In this document: one piece after another, positions 1 to 10,677 of the stretch
Layout of the letters: every line of letters begins with the position of its first letter
Position numbering within the stretch: position 1 is the stretch's first letter
Notes under the pieces: model-generated
The model's database searches: none
Told to the model about the DNA's origin: nothing
The model's input: the letters and a program-made list of their open reading frames with translations, nothing else
NCBI GenBank assembly: GCA_003552625.1
Contig: PUNM01000041.1
Location: forward strand, 1-49,001
DNA: 49,001 bases
Direction: 5' to 3'
DNA from: Ectothiorhodospiraceae bacterium
GTDB lineage: Bacteria; Pseudomonadota; Gammaproteobacteria; Nitrococcales; Halorhodospiraceae
Made by a program: the position numbers and the translations under genes

Positions 1-573
1 GACGAGGCGGCGGAAGCGATTCGAGCCGATACCGGCCTGGATACCGGAGGCGTCGCCGAGCACGTCGCAAGCTATTGTCACGAGCGGCTGCGCGGCTACT
101 ACCACGATCAGGGGTACCCGGCCGAGGTCTTCCAGGCTGTGGCAGCCGCCGAACCGGCGTCGCCGCTCGATTTCCACCGGCGCCTGGTCGCTTGCGCGGC
201 ATTTCGCGAGCTGCCGGAAGCGCAAACGCTGGCGGAAGCCAACAAGCGCATTGGAAATATCCTGCGCCGGGCGGAAGAGGCGCCGGATGCCGTCATGCCC
301 ACAGCGGTATCCCCGGGCCCGGACGCGGCCGAGCAGGACCTGGCCACGGCCCTGAAGGGGGCCTGGGAGGAGGCGCAACCACACCTTGAATCGGGTGATT
401 ACCCGGCGGCGCTTCAATCTCTGGCCCGGCTCCACGGACCGGTGGACGGCTTCTTCGAGCAGGTCATGGTCATGGCGGAAGACCCGACGGTGCGGCGCCA
501 GCGCCTCGAGCTGCTAGCGGCTGTGCGCCATGCCCTGCGCAGTGTCGCTGACCTCTCCTACCTGCCCGGTTGA
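1..573 (+). CDS. glyS: glycine--tRNA ligase beta subunit, C-terminal part
   Basis: The reading frame is open from the first base of the window and ends in TGA at 571-573, giving the last 190 residues of a larger protein. The sequence matches the C-terminal region of GlyRS beta, which carries the anticodon-binding-like domain; visible landmarks include EANKRIGNIL and the end HALRSVADLSYLPG. GlyRS beta works with GlyQ to charge tRNA-Gly in the cytoplasm. glyQ and most of glyS should lie just upstream, outside the window. gmhB follows after 12 bases, and the glyS-gmhB-plsC order suggests one transcript. The catalytic function cannot be judged from this fragment. Confidence 0.9.
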   Translation, partial: DEAAEAIRADTGLDTGGVAEHVASYCHERLRGYYHDQGYPAEVFQAVAAAEPASPLDFHRRLVACAAFRELPEAQTLAEANKRIGNILRRAEEAPDAVMPTAVSPGPDAAEQDLATALKGAWEEAQPHLESGDYPAALQSLARLHGPVDGFFEQVMVMAEDPTVRRQRLELLAAVRHALRSVADLSYLPG

Positions 574-585
574 AGGGGTGGCGAC

Positions 586-1128
586 GTGAGACGGTGGCTC
601 ATTCTCGATCGGGACGGCGTGATCAACGAGGACTCCGAAGCCTTTATCCGTTCTCCGGAAGAGTTGGTCCCGATTCCGGGCAGCGCGGAGGCGATCGGGC
701 GTCTGTGCCAGGCCGGCTGGATCGTCACGGTGGCAACCAATCAGTCGGGTCTTGCCCGCGGCCTCTTCGACCAGGCGACCCTGGCGCGCATCCACGAGCG
801 GCTGGAACAGATCATCGGTCAGTCCGGGGGTCGTATCGAGCGTTTGGTCTACTGTCCGCACGGCCCCGATGACGCATGCGCGTGCCGTAAACCCCGGCCC
901 GGCCTTTACCAGCAGTTGGCCTGCGAACTCGGGCGATCGCTCGACCGCACACCGGTGATTGGGGATTCGCCGCGGGATCTTGAGGCGGCCGTTGCGGTAG
1001 GGGCGCAGCCAATCCTCGTGCGGACCGGAAAGGGTGATCAAACCTACCTCAATGGCCGGTACCCCGCGGGCACTCGGGTCTATCGCGATCTGGCAACGGC
1101 CGCGAATGCGCTACTCAATGAAAGATAG
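586..1128 (+). CDS. gmhB: D-glycero-beta-D-manno-heptose 1,7-bisphosphate 7-phosphatase
   Basis: This 180-residue HAD-superfamily phosphatase removes the 7-phosphate of heptose bisphosphate in synthesis of the ADP-heptose used for the LPS inner core. The nucleophile motif DRDGVIN is at residues 8-14 (Asp8, Asp10). A zinc-binding loop characteristic of GmhB is visible as Cys90, His92, Cys98 and Cys100, and the late HAD motif GDSPRDLEAA is near residue 126. The length is normal for the family. The start is GTG at 586, preceded by a purine-rich Shine-Dalgarno (AAGGGG). It lies between glyS and the acyltransferase gene, with gaps of only 12 bases, so it is probably co-transcribed with both. Confidence 0.9.
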   Translation: MRRWLILDRDGVINEDSEAFIRSPEELVPIPGSAEAIGRLCQAGWIVTVATNQSGLARGLFDQATLARIHERLEQIIGQSGGRIERLVYCPHGPDDACACRKPRPGLYQQLACELGRSLDRTPVIGDSPRDLEAAVAVGAQPILVRTGKGDQTYLNGRYPAGTRVYRDLATAANALLNER

Positions 1129-1140
1129 GGGGAACTGGCG

Positions 1141-4349
<3,209 letters not shown>

Positions 4350-5399
4350 TTATACCATTGGCGCGGCCTCTCCGGCCTGTAAGCGGTACCAGTGAGCAGC
4401 GCGCTGCTGCAGAGGGACCCACCCCGGGTCAATGGCGGTGAGAAACAGCTGAGCATCCTGTTCGCAAAGGGTATGCAGAACCAGAGCGAGGTGCTCAGCA
4501 TCAAGCTCCGCGGCGAGATCGTCGATGAGCAGTACCGGGCGCAGGCCGCGCTTCGCCCAGAGGGCGATCTCGGCAACGAGCAAAGCGAGCACCAGCAGCT
4601 TCTGCTGGCCGCGCGATAAGGCGTCAACAGCGGGGATCCGGCCCTTCTGAAGCTGGAGGTCGGCTCGATGCGGGCCAGTGCGAGTATGGCCGAGCTGCTG
4701 ATCGCGTTCCATGGTCCGCTGGAAGTGCGCCAACCATTCGCCATCGGCGGCGGCACCAGGGTCGTAGCGCAGTTCCAGGTCGGGCTGGGCCAGCCAATGC
4801 TGGACCAGCTCTTCCCAGATCGGGGTCAGGGCGGAGACGAAGGCCGCGCGTGCTTGGTCAACCTGGCTAGCAGCCTCTGCCAAGGGCTGGAGCCAGGCGC
4901 GTCCCTGGCGCAGGTCACCGTGGCGCAGTGCGGCGTTGCGTTGGCGGAGCGCATGCTGGTATCGCAGTGCCGAATCGCGGTAACCCGGTTCCACATGGAA
5001 CGCCCCCCAGTCCAGAAACTGTCGCCGCACCCGCGGCCCATCAAGCAGCAGCCGTTGGTGTTCGGTATTGATCAGCTGAACCGGAAGTCGGGAGGTCAGC
5101 TCCGACCGACTGGGGGCATCACGCCCGTTGAGCCGGAGGGCGGTAGTGCCCGGGCTTCGGGCTACTGCCAGGCGATCCTCCCCGCGCAAAGCGATCACCC
5201 GCGCTTGCCGGGCCTGCCAGCCCACGATTCGATCCAGGGTTCGTGTACGGAAGGATCGAACCCGGGACAGAAAGTAGATCGCCTCAAGCAGGCTAGTCTT
5301 CCCTGCACCGTTGGGCCCCACCAGGACGTTCAGGCGTGGGTGCGGATGAAGACGCAGGGGCTGGAGGTTGCGGAAGCCCTCACACTGGAGTTGATGCAT
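4350..5399 (-). CDS. recF: DNA replication and repair protein RecF
   Basis: RecF is an SMC-like ATPase that helps load RecA at single-strand gaps with RecO and RecR. The 349-residue protein begins MHQLQCEGFRNL and has a Walker A motif GPNGAGKTS near residues 29-37, a signature-like SRGQQKLLVLALLVAE and a Walker B block RPVLLIDDLAAELD. The length is typical. It follows dnaN after 4 bases, so the two are probably translationally coupled. A one-mismatch copy of the parS palindrome lies inside the gene at 4988-5001. Confidence 0.95.
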   Translation of the reverse strand: MHQLQCEGFRNLQPLRLHPHPRLNVLVGPNGAGKTSLLEAIYFLSRVRSFRTRTLDRIVGWQARQARVIALRGEDRLAVARSPGTTALRLNGRDAPSRSELTSRLPVQLINTEHQRLLLDGPRVRRQFLDWGAFHVEPGYRDSALRYQHALRQRNAALRHGDLRQGRAWLQPLAEAASQVDQARAAFVSALTPIWEELVQHWLAQPDLELRYDPGAAADGEWLAHFQRTMERDQQLGHTRTGPHRADLQLQKGRIPAVDALSRGQQKLLVLALLVAEIALWAKRGLRPVLLIDDLAAELDAEHLALVLHTLCEQDAQLFLTAIDPGWVPLQQRAAHWYRLQAGEAAPMV

Positions 5400-5403
5400 C
5401 GAC

Positions 5404-6504
5404 CTAGAGACGCATAGGCATGATCACGTAACGGGCGTTTTCAACGCCCTCGCCCCGGACAAGGCCGCTACTGGTGGCGTCGGTCAGGGTTACCTCGACC
5501 CGCTCGGTATCGATGGCGGCGAGGGCGTCGAGTAGGTAATTGGCGTTGAAACCGATTTCTACGGCCTCGCCGCCGTAGTCGATCTCCAGGACCTCCTCCG
5601 CCTCCTCCTGATCCGGATTGTGGGACCCGATCCGCAGTGTGTCGCCCTCGGCCGCAAAGCGGATACCGCGGTACTTCTCGTTGGAGAGAATCGCCACCCG
5701 GGTCAGGGCTTGACGCAACGTCTGGCGGTCTACGCGAACGTGCTTGTCCCCACCTTGCGGAATCACTCGGTGGTAGTCCGGGTAAACACCGTCGATCAGC
5801 TTCGAGGTAAAGCGCGTGCCACCAACTGTTACACGGAGGTGATTGGAGCCGAACTCCACGCGTGCAGGATCGTCGCCTGAGCCGAGCAGACGGAGCAGTT
5901 CCTGAACCCCCTTGCGGGGAAGGATCACTTGGCGTGGCGCACTGACCGGGATATTGCTATCGCTGTCGGCAAGGGCCAGACGATGGCCATCGGTGGCTAC
6001 GGCCCTTGCCATGGCACCGGTCAGCTCGAGGAGCAGTCCATTGAGGTAATAGCGGACATCGTGCTGGGCCATGGAGAAGTGAGTGGCCTCGATCAGTCGC
6101 CGAAGTTCGCGCTGCGGGATATCGACGGTATCCGTTGCGGCGATGTCGTCGATCTCCGGGAACTCATCGATGGGCAGAGTGGCCAGGGAAAAACGGCCGC
6201 GCTCGGCGGTGATGGTGGCCTGGCTCTCGCCGAAGCGAACCTCGAGCTCCGCGCCTTCGGGGAGATTTCGGGAAATGTCCAGCCACTTGCGGGCAGGCAG
6301 CGTGGACTTGCCTTCGGAATCCGTGTCGGCCTCGATCTCCGCTACGAGCTCGACTTCCAGGTCAGTGGCCGTCAGACGCAGCTGGCCGGGCTTCGTCTCG
6401 ACAAGGATATTACCGAGAACGGCCAGGGTCTGGCGGCGCTCGACGACGCCGATGATCGACTGCAGTGCTTGGAGCAGGGTCTCTCGCGCTACCCGAAAGT
6501 GCAT
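5404..6504 (-). CDS. dnaN: DNA polymerase III beta sliding clamp
   Basis: The beta clamp encircles DNA and tethers DNA polymerase III and other factors. The 366-residue protein starts MHFRVARETLLQALQ and ends with VRGEGVENARYVIMPMRL, the conserved clamp C-terminus with the MPMRL block. The length equals the usual 366-367 residues. A GAGG Shine-Dalgarno sits about five bases before the ATG at 6504. The 211-base spacer from dnaA holds DnaA boxes and a possible short leader ORF ending ten bases before this start, so expression could be independent of dnaA. Confidence 0.97.
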   Translation of the reverse strand: MHFRVARETLLQALQSIIGVVERRQTLAVLGNILVETKPGQLRLTATDLEVELVAEIEADTDSEGKSTLPARKWLDISRNLPEGAELEVRFGESQATITAERGRFSLATLPIDEFPEIDDIAATDTVDIPQRELRRLIEATHFSMAQHDVRYYLNGLLLELTGAMARAVATDGHRLALADSDSNIPVSAPRQVILPRKGVQELLRLLGSGDDPARVEFGSNHLRVTVGGTRFTSKLIDGVYPDYHRVIPQGGDKHVRVDRQTLRQALTRVAILSNEKYRGIRFAAEGDTLRIGSHNPDQEEAEEVLEIDYGGEAVEIGFNANYLLDALAAIDTERVEVTLTDATSSGLVRGEGVENARYVIMPMRL

Positions 6505-6514
6505 GTTGGCCTCG

Positions 6515-6586
6515 TTACAGTTGTTCGTTTAAAGAAGAAGCTTGTTGTTGTTGTTGGGGCTGCGTCAAACCGTTGAGAGTTACCAT
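6515..6586 (-). CDS. possible 23-codon leader ORF upstream of dnaN
   Basis: In the dnaA-dnaN spacer an ATG at 6586 (minus strand) opens a 23-codon frame ending in TAA at 6515-6517, ten bases before dnaN. A perfect AGGAGG lies at 6589-6594, but only two bases separate it from the ATG, which is closer than usual. The peptide starts MVTLNGLTQP, continues with five glutamines encoded by a (CAA)5 run, and ends ASSLNEQL. It resembles no family I know. It could be a leader peptide coupling translation to dnaN, or a chance frame around a functional CAA-rich leader or AT-rich DNA. The good ribosome site is the main support. Confidence 0.3.
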   Translation of the reverse strand: MVTLNGLTQPQQQQQASSLNEQL

Positions 6587-6648
6587 AACCTCCTGAAAAG
6601 CCGGAGATCATGATCGTTGCTAAACCGGTGCGGAAGATCTGGGGACGT

Positions 6649-6657
6649 TGTGGAAAA
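6649..6657 (-). promoter_or_regulatory. DnaA box
   Basis: The minus strand reads TTTTCCACA, which fits the DnaA-box consensus TTWTNCACA. It lies 38 bases from a perfect box in the opposite orientation, in the spacer between dnaA and dnaN. Confidence 0.6.
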
Positions 6658-6694
6658 CCAGCGGAGAAAGTGGGCCGCCGAAGCTTTCCAGTAC

Positions 6695-6703
6695 TTATCC
6701 ACA
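6695..6703 (+). promoter_or_regulatory. DnaA box, perfect consensus
   Basis: TTATCCACA is the strongest known DnaA-binding nonamer. It sits 12 bases beyond the dnaA stop codon, in the dnaA-dnaN spacer, and could serve origin function or regulation of dnaN. Confidence 0.75.
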
Positions 6704-6715
6704 GGTTCCTCGCGT

Positions 6716-8056
6716 TTAAGTGGACAGGGTTCTCAACAGGTTGTCGTAGTCCTCGGCCAGGCGCGTGTCGGTCTCGATGAGCTTCTTGATGTTCCTGCAG
6801 GCGTGCAGGACGGTGGAGTGGTCCCGTCCACCGAAAGCGTCGCCGATCTCCGGCAGGGAGTGAGAGGTGAGCTCCTTGGCCAGGACCATGGCCATATGAC
6901 GGGGGCGGGTGACTGAACGGCTTCGGCGTTTGGAGAGCAAATCGCCGACGCGGATTTTGTAGTAGGCGGCCACAGTCTTCTGGATGTTGTCGATGGTGAC
7001 GAGTTTGTCCTGGAGGGCGAGCAGGTCGCGAAGGGCTTCCTTGGCGAAGTCGACGTCTATACGGCGACCGGTGAACTGCGCATTGGCCGTTATCCGGCGT
7101 AGTGCCCCCTCAAGTTCGCGGACATTCGAGCGAAGGCGCTTGGCGACAAAGAACGCGACTTCGTCCGGGAGGTCGACCCCGTCGCGGATGGCCTTGCTCT
7201 TGAGGATGGCTACGCGGGTCTCGAGCTCCGGGGGCTCGATGGCTACGGTCAGCCCCCAACCGAAACGGGATTTGAGGCGTTCCTCCAGGCCGTTGACCTC
7301 CTTGGGGTAGCGGTCGCACGTCATGATGACCTGTTGATCACCTTCAAGGAGGGCGTTGAAGGTATGGAAGAACTCCTCCTGCGAACGCTCCTTGCCCGCG
7401 AAGAACTGAATATCATCGATCAGCAGGGCATCGAGGTTCCGATAGTGGCGTTTGAACTCGTTGATGGCGTTGTGCTGGAGGGCCTTAACCATCTCGGCGA
7501 CGAAGCGTTCCGAGTGCAGATAGAGAACGCGGGCCTCGGGGCGGGCGCTGCGAATCCGGTTACCGACGGCGTGCATGAGGTGCGTTTTGCCGAGGCCGAC
7601 GCCGCCGTAAAGGAAAAGCGGGTTATAGGCCTGGCCAGCGTTGTCGGCGACCTGGACGCTGGCTGCCCTGGCGAGTTGGTTCGATTTACCCTCGACGAAG
7701 GTTTCGAAGGTGAAGCCGGGATTGAGGTTGCTTTCGATCGGCGGCTCCCGCCGGGGCTCACTCCTGGTTGCAGTGCTGGAGCGGTCCTCCGTCGGCGCGG
7801 AGGTGTGCTGGCCGGGAGAGCCGATCTCGAAGACCAGGTTGGGGGCGCGATCAGGGTTCTGCTCGCGCAGTAACTGACTGATACGTTCAGCGAAATTATC
7901 CCGCACCCAGTCGAGGACGAAGCGGTTCGGCGCGTACAGGCGTAGCGTGTCGCCTTCTTCGTGTGCCTGCAGCGGACGAATCCAGGTGTTGAGATGCTGC
8001 TCGGGAATTTCCCGCTCGAGCTGCTGTAAGCACGGGCTCCAGAGCGTTTGATCCAT
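6716..8056 (-). CDS. dnaA: chromosomal replication initiator protein DnaA
   Basis: DnaA is the AAA+ ATPase that binds DnaA boxes and opens oriC. The 446-residue protein has domain I ([14 protein letters not shown]), a variable linker (about residues 75-110), Walker [10 protein letters not shown] at 151-159, Walker [13 protein letters not shown], and the domain IV signature with [14 protein letters not shown] and [13 protein letters not shown] chose ATG at 8056; the open frame extends upstream to 8275, but only from this ATG does the protein match the family N-terminus. A DnaA box lies about 80 bases upstream (8137-8145), close to a possible -10 (minus-strand TACACT at 8114-8119), consistent with autoregulation. 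Confidence 0.97.
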   Translation of the reverse strand: MDQTLWSPCLQQLEREIPEQHLNTWIRPLQAHEEGDTLRLYAPNRFVLDWVRDNFAERISQLLREQNPDRAPNLVFEIGSPGQHTSAPTEDRSSTATRSEPRREPPIESNLNPGFTFETFVEGKSNQLARAASVQVADNAGQAYNPLFLYGGVGLGKTHLMHAVGNRIRSARPEARVLYLHSERFVAEMVKALQHNAINEFKRHYRNLDALLIDDIQFFAGKERSQEEFFHTFNALLEGDQQVIMTCDRYPKEVNGLEERLKSRFGWGLTVAIEPPELETRVAILKSKAIRDGVDLPDEVAFFVAKRLRSNVRELEGALRRITANAQFTGRRIDVDFAKEALRDLLALQDKLVTIDNIQKTVAAYYKIRVGDLLSKRRSRSVTRPRHMAMVLAKELTSHSLPEIGDAFGGRDHSTVLHACRNIKKLIETDTRLAEDYDNLLRTLST

Positions 8057-8136
8057 GCGGTACCTCGGGGCTGTACGTGGGAGGGATTGGCGGCAGGGCC
8101 CTGCCGATCGGCAAGTGTAAACGTGGGCGCGGCGAG

Positions 8137-8145
8137 TTATCCACA
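8137..8145 (+). promoter_or_regulatory. DnaA box, perfect consensus
   Basis: TTATCCACA occurs in the dnaA-rpmH spacer, 81 bases upstream of the dnaA start. It overlaps the place where a dnaA -35 element would be expected, given the possible -10 at 8114-8119. This placement suits DnaA autorepression, or origin function, or both. Confidence 0.75.
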
Positions 8146-8169
8146 GGCTCAGGTGAGTCGCTACGCCAA

Positions 8170-8198
8170 TTGACAGCCCCTTGATGGCCAAGTAGATT
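8170..8198 (+). promoter_or_regulatory. sigma70-type promoter of rpmH
   Basis: A perfect -35 TTGACA (8170-8175) is followed after 17 bases by TAGATT (8193-8198), four of six matches to the -10 consensus. The predicted start is about 60 bases before the rpmH ATG. It probably drives rpmH-rnpA-yidD-yidC. Confidence 0.6.
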
Positions 8199-8264
8199 CG
8201 CGGCTCACTGGCCGCAAGACGGCCTCGTACCCCTATTCCTGAGAACCTTAAGTGAGTGACGGTG

Positions 8265-8405
8265 ATGAAACGCACTTATCAACCGAGCAACGTGAAGCGG
8301 AATCGGACCCATGGGTTCCGGGCACGCATGGCCACCCGCGGCGGGCGGCAGGTCCTCAAGCGGCGGCGCGCCAAAGGGCGCAAGCGGCTGGCGCCGTCGG
8401 CATAA
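8265..8405 (+). CDS. rpmH: 50S ribosomal protein L34
   Basis: This 46-residue, highly basic protein of the large ribosomal subunit begins [18 protein letters not shown] and ends [10 protein letters not shown], a clear L34. The ATG is at 8265 and the stop TAA at 8403-8405. It is the first gene of the rightward cluster, and rnpA follows immediately, as in most bacteria. The rnpA frame stays open across the whole of rpmH, but the coding signal here is plainly that of L34. Confidence 0.97.
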   Translation: MKRTYQPSNVKRNRTHGFRARMATRGGRQVLKRRRAKGRKRLAPSA

Positions 8406-8422
8406 ACGGTGGACGGCGGGCG

Positions 8423-8800
8423 TTGCAGGCGGATCAGACGTTCCCCAGGCGCGCCCGGTTACTCCAACGCAGTGATTACGACCGGGTTCTGCGCCAGCCG
8501 CAGTGGCGAGGTGGCAACGCGTACTTTCGCTGCAGCGCTGCGCGCAACCATCGAGGAGAGCCTCGGCTCGGTCTGGCTATTCCGAAACGCGTGGTGCGGC
8601 GAGCCACGGCGCGGAATCGGCTTAAACGCGTGATCCGCGAAAGCTTTCGGCAACGAAAAGCGACGCTTCCGGACGCGGATTTCGTCATCGGTGTACGTTC
8701 TGCAGCAACGCTGGCGCAGAACGTGGACCTGTACCCAGCGCTCGACGAGCTGTGGGCGCAAGCGCGGGACCGGCTATGCGGTGGCTCCTCCTTGGACTGA
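8423..8800 (+). CDS. rnpA: ribonuclease P protein component
   Basis: RnpA is the protein cofactor of RNase P, which matures tRNA 5' ends. The frame reads [19 protein letters not shown], then [21 protein letters not shown], which contains the conserved RnpA RNR signature (ARNRLKR). I chose TTG at 8423 (125 residues), because no ATG or GTG lies in frame between the rpmH stop and the conserved N-terminus, and a GGTGGA Shine-Dalgarno sits about ten bases before it. The frame is open back to a GTG at 8252, so an rpmH-overlapping longer form cannot be excluded. The end overlaps yidD by 25 bases. Confidence 0.88.
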   Translation: MQADQTFPRRARLLQRSDYDRVLRQPQWRGGNAYFRCSAARNHRGEPRLGLAIPKRVVRRATARNRLKRVIRESFRQRKATLPDADFVIGVRSAATLAQNVDLYPALDELWAQARDRLCGGSSLD

Positions 8801-9009
8801 TACGGATCTATCAATACGTGATCAGTCCCGTGATCGGTCCCCGTTGCCGATTTCTCCCGACCTGTTCCGAATACGCCGTCGAGGCCATCTCCCGGCATGG
8901 GCCGTGGCGGGGGCTGGGCCTGGCGGCCCGACGGATAAGCAAGTGCCACCCCTGGCATCCGGGCGGACTCGATCCCGTACCGGAACGTAGAGACCGTACA
9001 CGAGAGTGA
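8776..9009 (+). CDS. yidD: membrane protein insertion efficiency factor YidD
   Basis: YidD is a small membrane-associated protein thought to assist YidC-dependent insertion. The 77-residue protein begins [18 protein letters not shown] and contains the family block [15 protein letters not shown] followed by KCHPWHPGG, with three conserved cysteines. The ATG at 8776 lies inside the end of rnpA and yidC begins six bases after the stop, so the three genes look translationally linked. Confidence 0.93.
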   Translation: MRWLLLGLIRIYQYVISPVIGPRCRFLPTCSEYAVEAISRHGPWRGLGLAARRISKCHPWHPGGLDPVPERRDRTRE

Positions 9010-9015
9010 AGCCCC

Positions 9016-10677
9016 ATGGAGAACCAACGCCTCATCCTGTTGATAGCCCTGGCCGGTCTGAGCTTGATGCTCTACTTCGCGTGGGAACGGGAACAGATGG
9101 ATCCGGCGGAACAGGAGGTGGTCGAGCAGGCGGAAGAGACCGACGCAGAGGAGCCTGAGGCGCCGGGTCGGGCGGAGGAGCCCGGCGAGCCTGCAGGAGA
9201 AGAGCCTGCCGAAGGGGCGGTCGATCCCGATGCGGAGCAGGACGCGCCGCGGATTCGGGTTCGGACGGACCTTGTAGAGGCGGAGATCAGTGCGGTCGGG
9301 GGTGACATCCGGCAGCTGGACCTGCTCCAACACCGCAAGGAGGCCGATTCCGACGAGCCGTACCGGCTCCTGCGGGATGAAGGGGAACCGCTTTACGTCG
9401 CGCAGAGCGGGGTTCGCGGGGAGGGACCGACGCCCGGCCGCGAGACGCGCTTCGAGATCGAGGAGGAGTCCTACGAGCTCGGCGATGGTGAAGATGAGTT
9501 GGAGGTGCCGCTCGTCTGGGAGGAGGACGGTGTCGAGGTGCGGAAGGTGTACACCTTCCGGCGGGACAGCTACCTGATCGACGTTCGGCACGAGGTGCGC
9601 AACGACAGCGCGGAGGACTGGAGCGGGTTCCAGTATGTACAGCTTCGCCGGCGGCCCGACCCGCCGGGGACGACCCCGTGGTACGTGCACACCTTCACCG
9701 GCGGATCGATCTATACGCAGGAGGATCGGTTCGAGCGTATCTCGTTCGGAGATATGGAGGACTCTGATCTGTCCCGGGACGTTCGGGACGGTTGGGCGGC
9801 GATGCTCCAGCACTACTTCATCGGGGTGATGATCCCGCAGCGGGGCGAGACGTACCGGTATTACACGCGGGCGCTGCCGGGTGAAACGTATCTGCTGGGG
9901 ATGTCGTCGCCCTGGGTGCAAGTCGGCGCCGGGGAAAGCGGACAGGTCGTCAACCGGCTGTTCGTCGGTCCGAAAGAGCAGGATCGCCTGACCGCCCTGA
10001 GCCGATCGCTGGAAGTGGACGATCTGCGGCTGACGGTCGATTACGGGTTCCTGACGGTCTTGGCCAACCCGCTGTTCTGGGCACTCGATCAGATCGAGAA
10101 CTTCGTAAAGAACTGGGGTGTGGCGATCCTGATTCTCACGCTTCTGATCAAGCTTGCCTTCTACAAGCTGTCGGCGATCAGCTACCGCTCGATGGCGAAG
10201 ATGCGCAAGGTTCAGCCGAAGATGCAGCAGATCCGGGAGCGCTACTCGGATGATCGGCAGCAGATGAACCAGGCACTGATGGAGCTCTACAAGAAGGAGA
10301 AGATCAACCCGCTCGGTGGGTGTCTGCCGATCCTTGTACAGATCCCGGTGTTCATCGCGCTGTATTGGGTACTGATGGAGAGCGTGGAGATTCGGCACGC
10401 AGAGTTCATGCTGTGGATCGACGATCTCTCCAGCCGGGACCCGTACTTCATCCTGCCGCTGCTGATGGGGGCGAGCATGCTCATCCAGATGCGGCTCAAC
10501 CCACCGCCGATGGATCCGATCCAGAAGCGGGTGATGCAGGTGCTACCGTTCATCTTCACCGGGTTCTTCATGTTGTTCCCGGCGGGGCTTGTGCTTTACT
10601 GGCTGACCAACAATATCCTTTCGATTGCACAGCAATGGTTCATCATGAGACAGGTGGAACGCGCCGAGAAGGCGTAG
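9016..10677 (+). CDS. yidC: membrane protein insertase YidC
   Basis: YidC inserts and folds inner-membrane proteins, including ATP synthase subunits a and c, alone or with SecYEG. The 553-residue protein has an N-terminal anchor (about residues 5-22), a large periplasmic domain, and the conserved C-terminal five-helix core, visible in [21 protein letters not shown], the coiled segment [16 protein letters not shown] and [20 protein letters not shown]. Directly after the first helix is a linker very rich in Glu and Asp (about residues 27-75), unusual in neutral-habitat homologues and consistent with salt adaptation. The last 43 bases may overlap the start of mnmE. Confidence 0.96.
   Translation: MENQRLILLIALAGLSLMLYFAWEREQMDPAEQEVVEQAEETDAEEPEAPGRAEEPGEPAGEEPAEGAVDPDAEQDAPRIRVRTDLVEAEISAVGGDIRQLDLLQHRKEADSDEPYRLLRDEGEPLYVAQSGVRGEGPTPGRETRFEIEEESYELGDGEDELEVPLVWEEDGVEVRKVYTFRRDSYLIDVRHEVRNDSAEDWSGFQYVQLRRRPDPPGTTPWYVHTFTGGSIYTQEDRFERISFGDMEDSDLSRDVRDGWAAMLQHYFIGVMIPQRGETYRYYTRALPGETYLLGMSSPWVQVGAGESGQVVNRLFVGPKEQDRLTALSRSLEVDDLRLTVDYGFLTVLANPLFWALDQIENFVKNWGVAILILTLLIKLAFYKLSAISYRSMAKMRKVQPKMQQIRERYSDDRQQMNQALMELYKKEKINPLGGCLPILVQIPVFIALYWVLMESVEIRHAEFMLWIDDLSSRDPYFILPLLMGASMLIQMRLNPPPMDPIQKRVMQVLPFIFTGFFMLFPAGLVLYWLTNNILSIAQQWFIMRQVERAEKA

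Larger units (their letters stand above)
6505..6715. other. dnaA-dnaN spacer, candidate part of the replication origin
   Basis: This 211-base non-coding spacer holds two DnaA boxes (6649-6657 and 6695-6703), three GATC sites within 6606-6639 (two inside the palindrome GATCATGATC at 6606-6615), and an AT-rich tract at 6521-6556 that is about two thirds A+T in otherwise GC-rich DNA. Genes diverge from this neighbourhood, with gyrB-dnaA leftward and rpmH onward rightward, as expected at an origin. The spacer could be one half of a bipartite origin, or simply the dnaN leader. Unwinding activity cannot be shown from sequence. Confidence 0.45.
8057..8264. other. dnaA-rpmH divergent spacer, candidate part of the replication origin
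   Basis: This 208-base spacer separates divergent dnaA and rpmH. It contains one perfect DnaA box, a strong rpmH promoter, and a possible dnaA -10. In several gammaproteobacteria oriC lies in this position, but only one clear box is visible and no extended AT-rich tract, so its role as the unwinding site is uncertain. Confidence 0.4.

Noticed and set aside
8057-8275. A 73-residue N-terminal extension of dnaA.
   Set aside because: It would cover the rpmH promoter, the DnaA box and part of rpmH, and the translation does not resemble DnaA.
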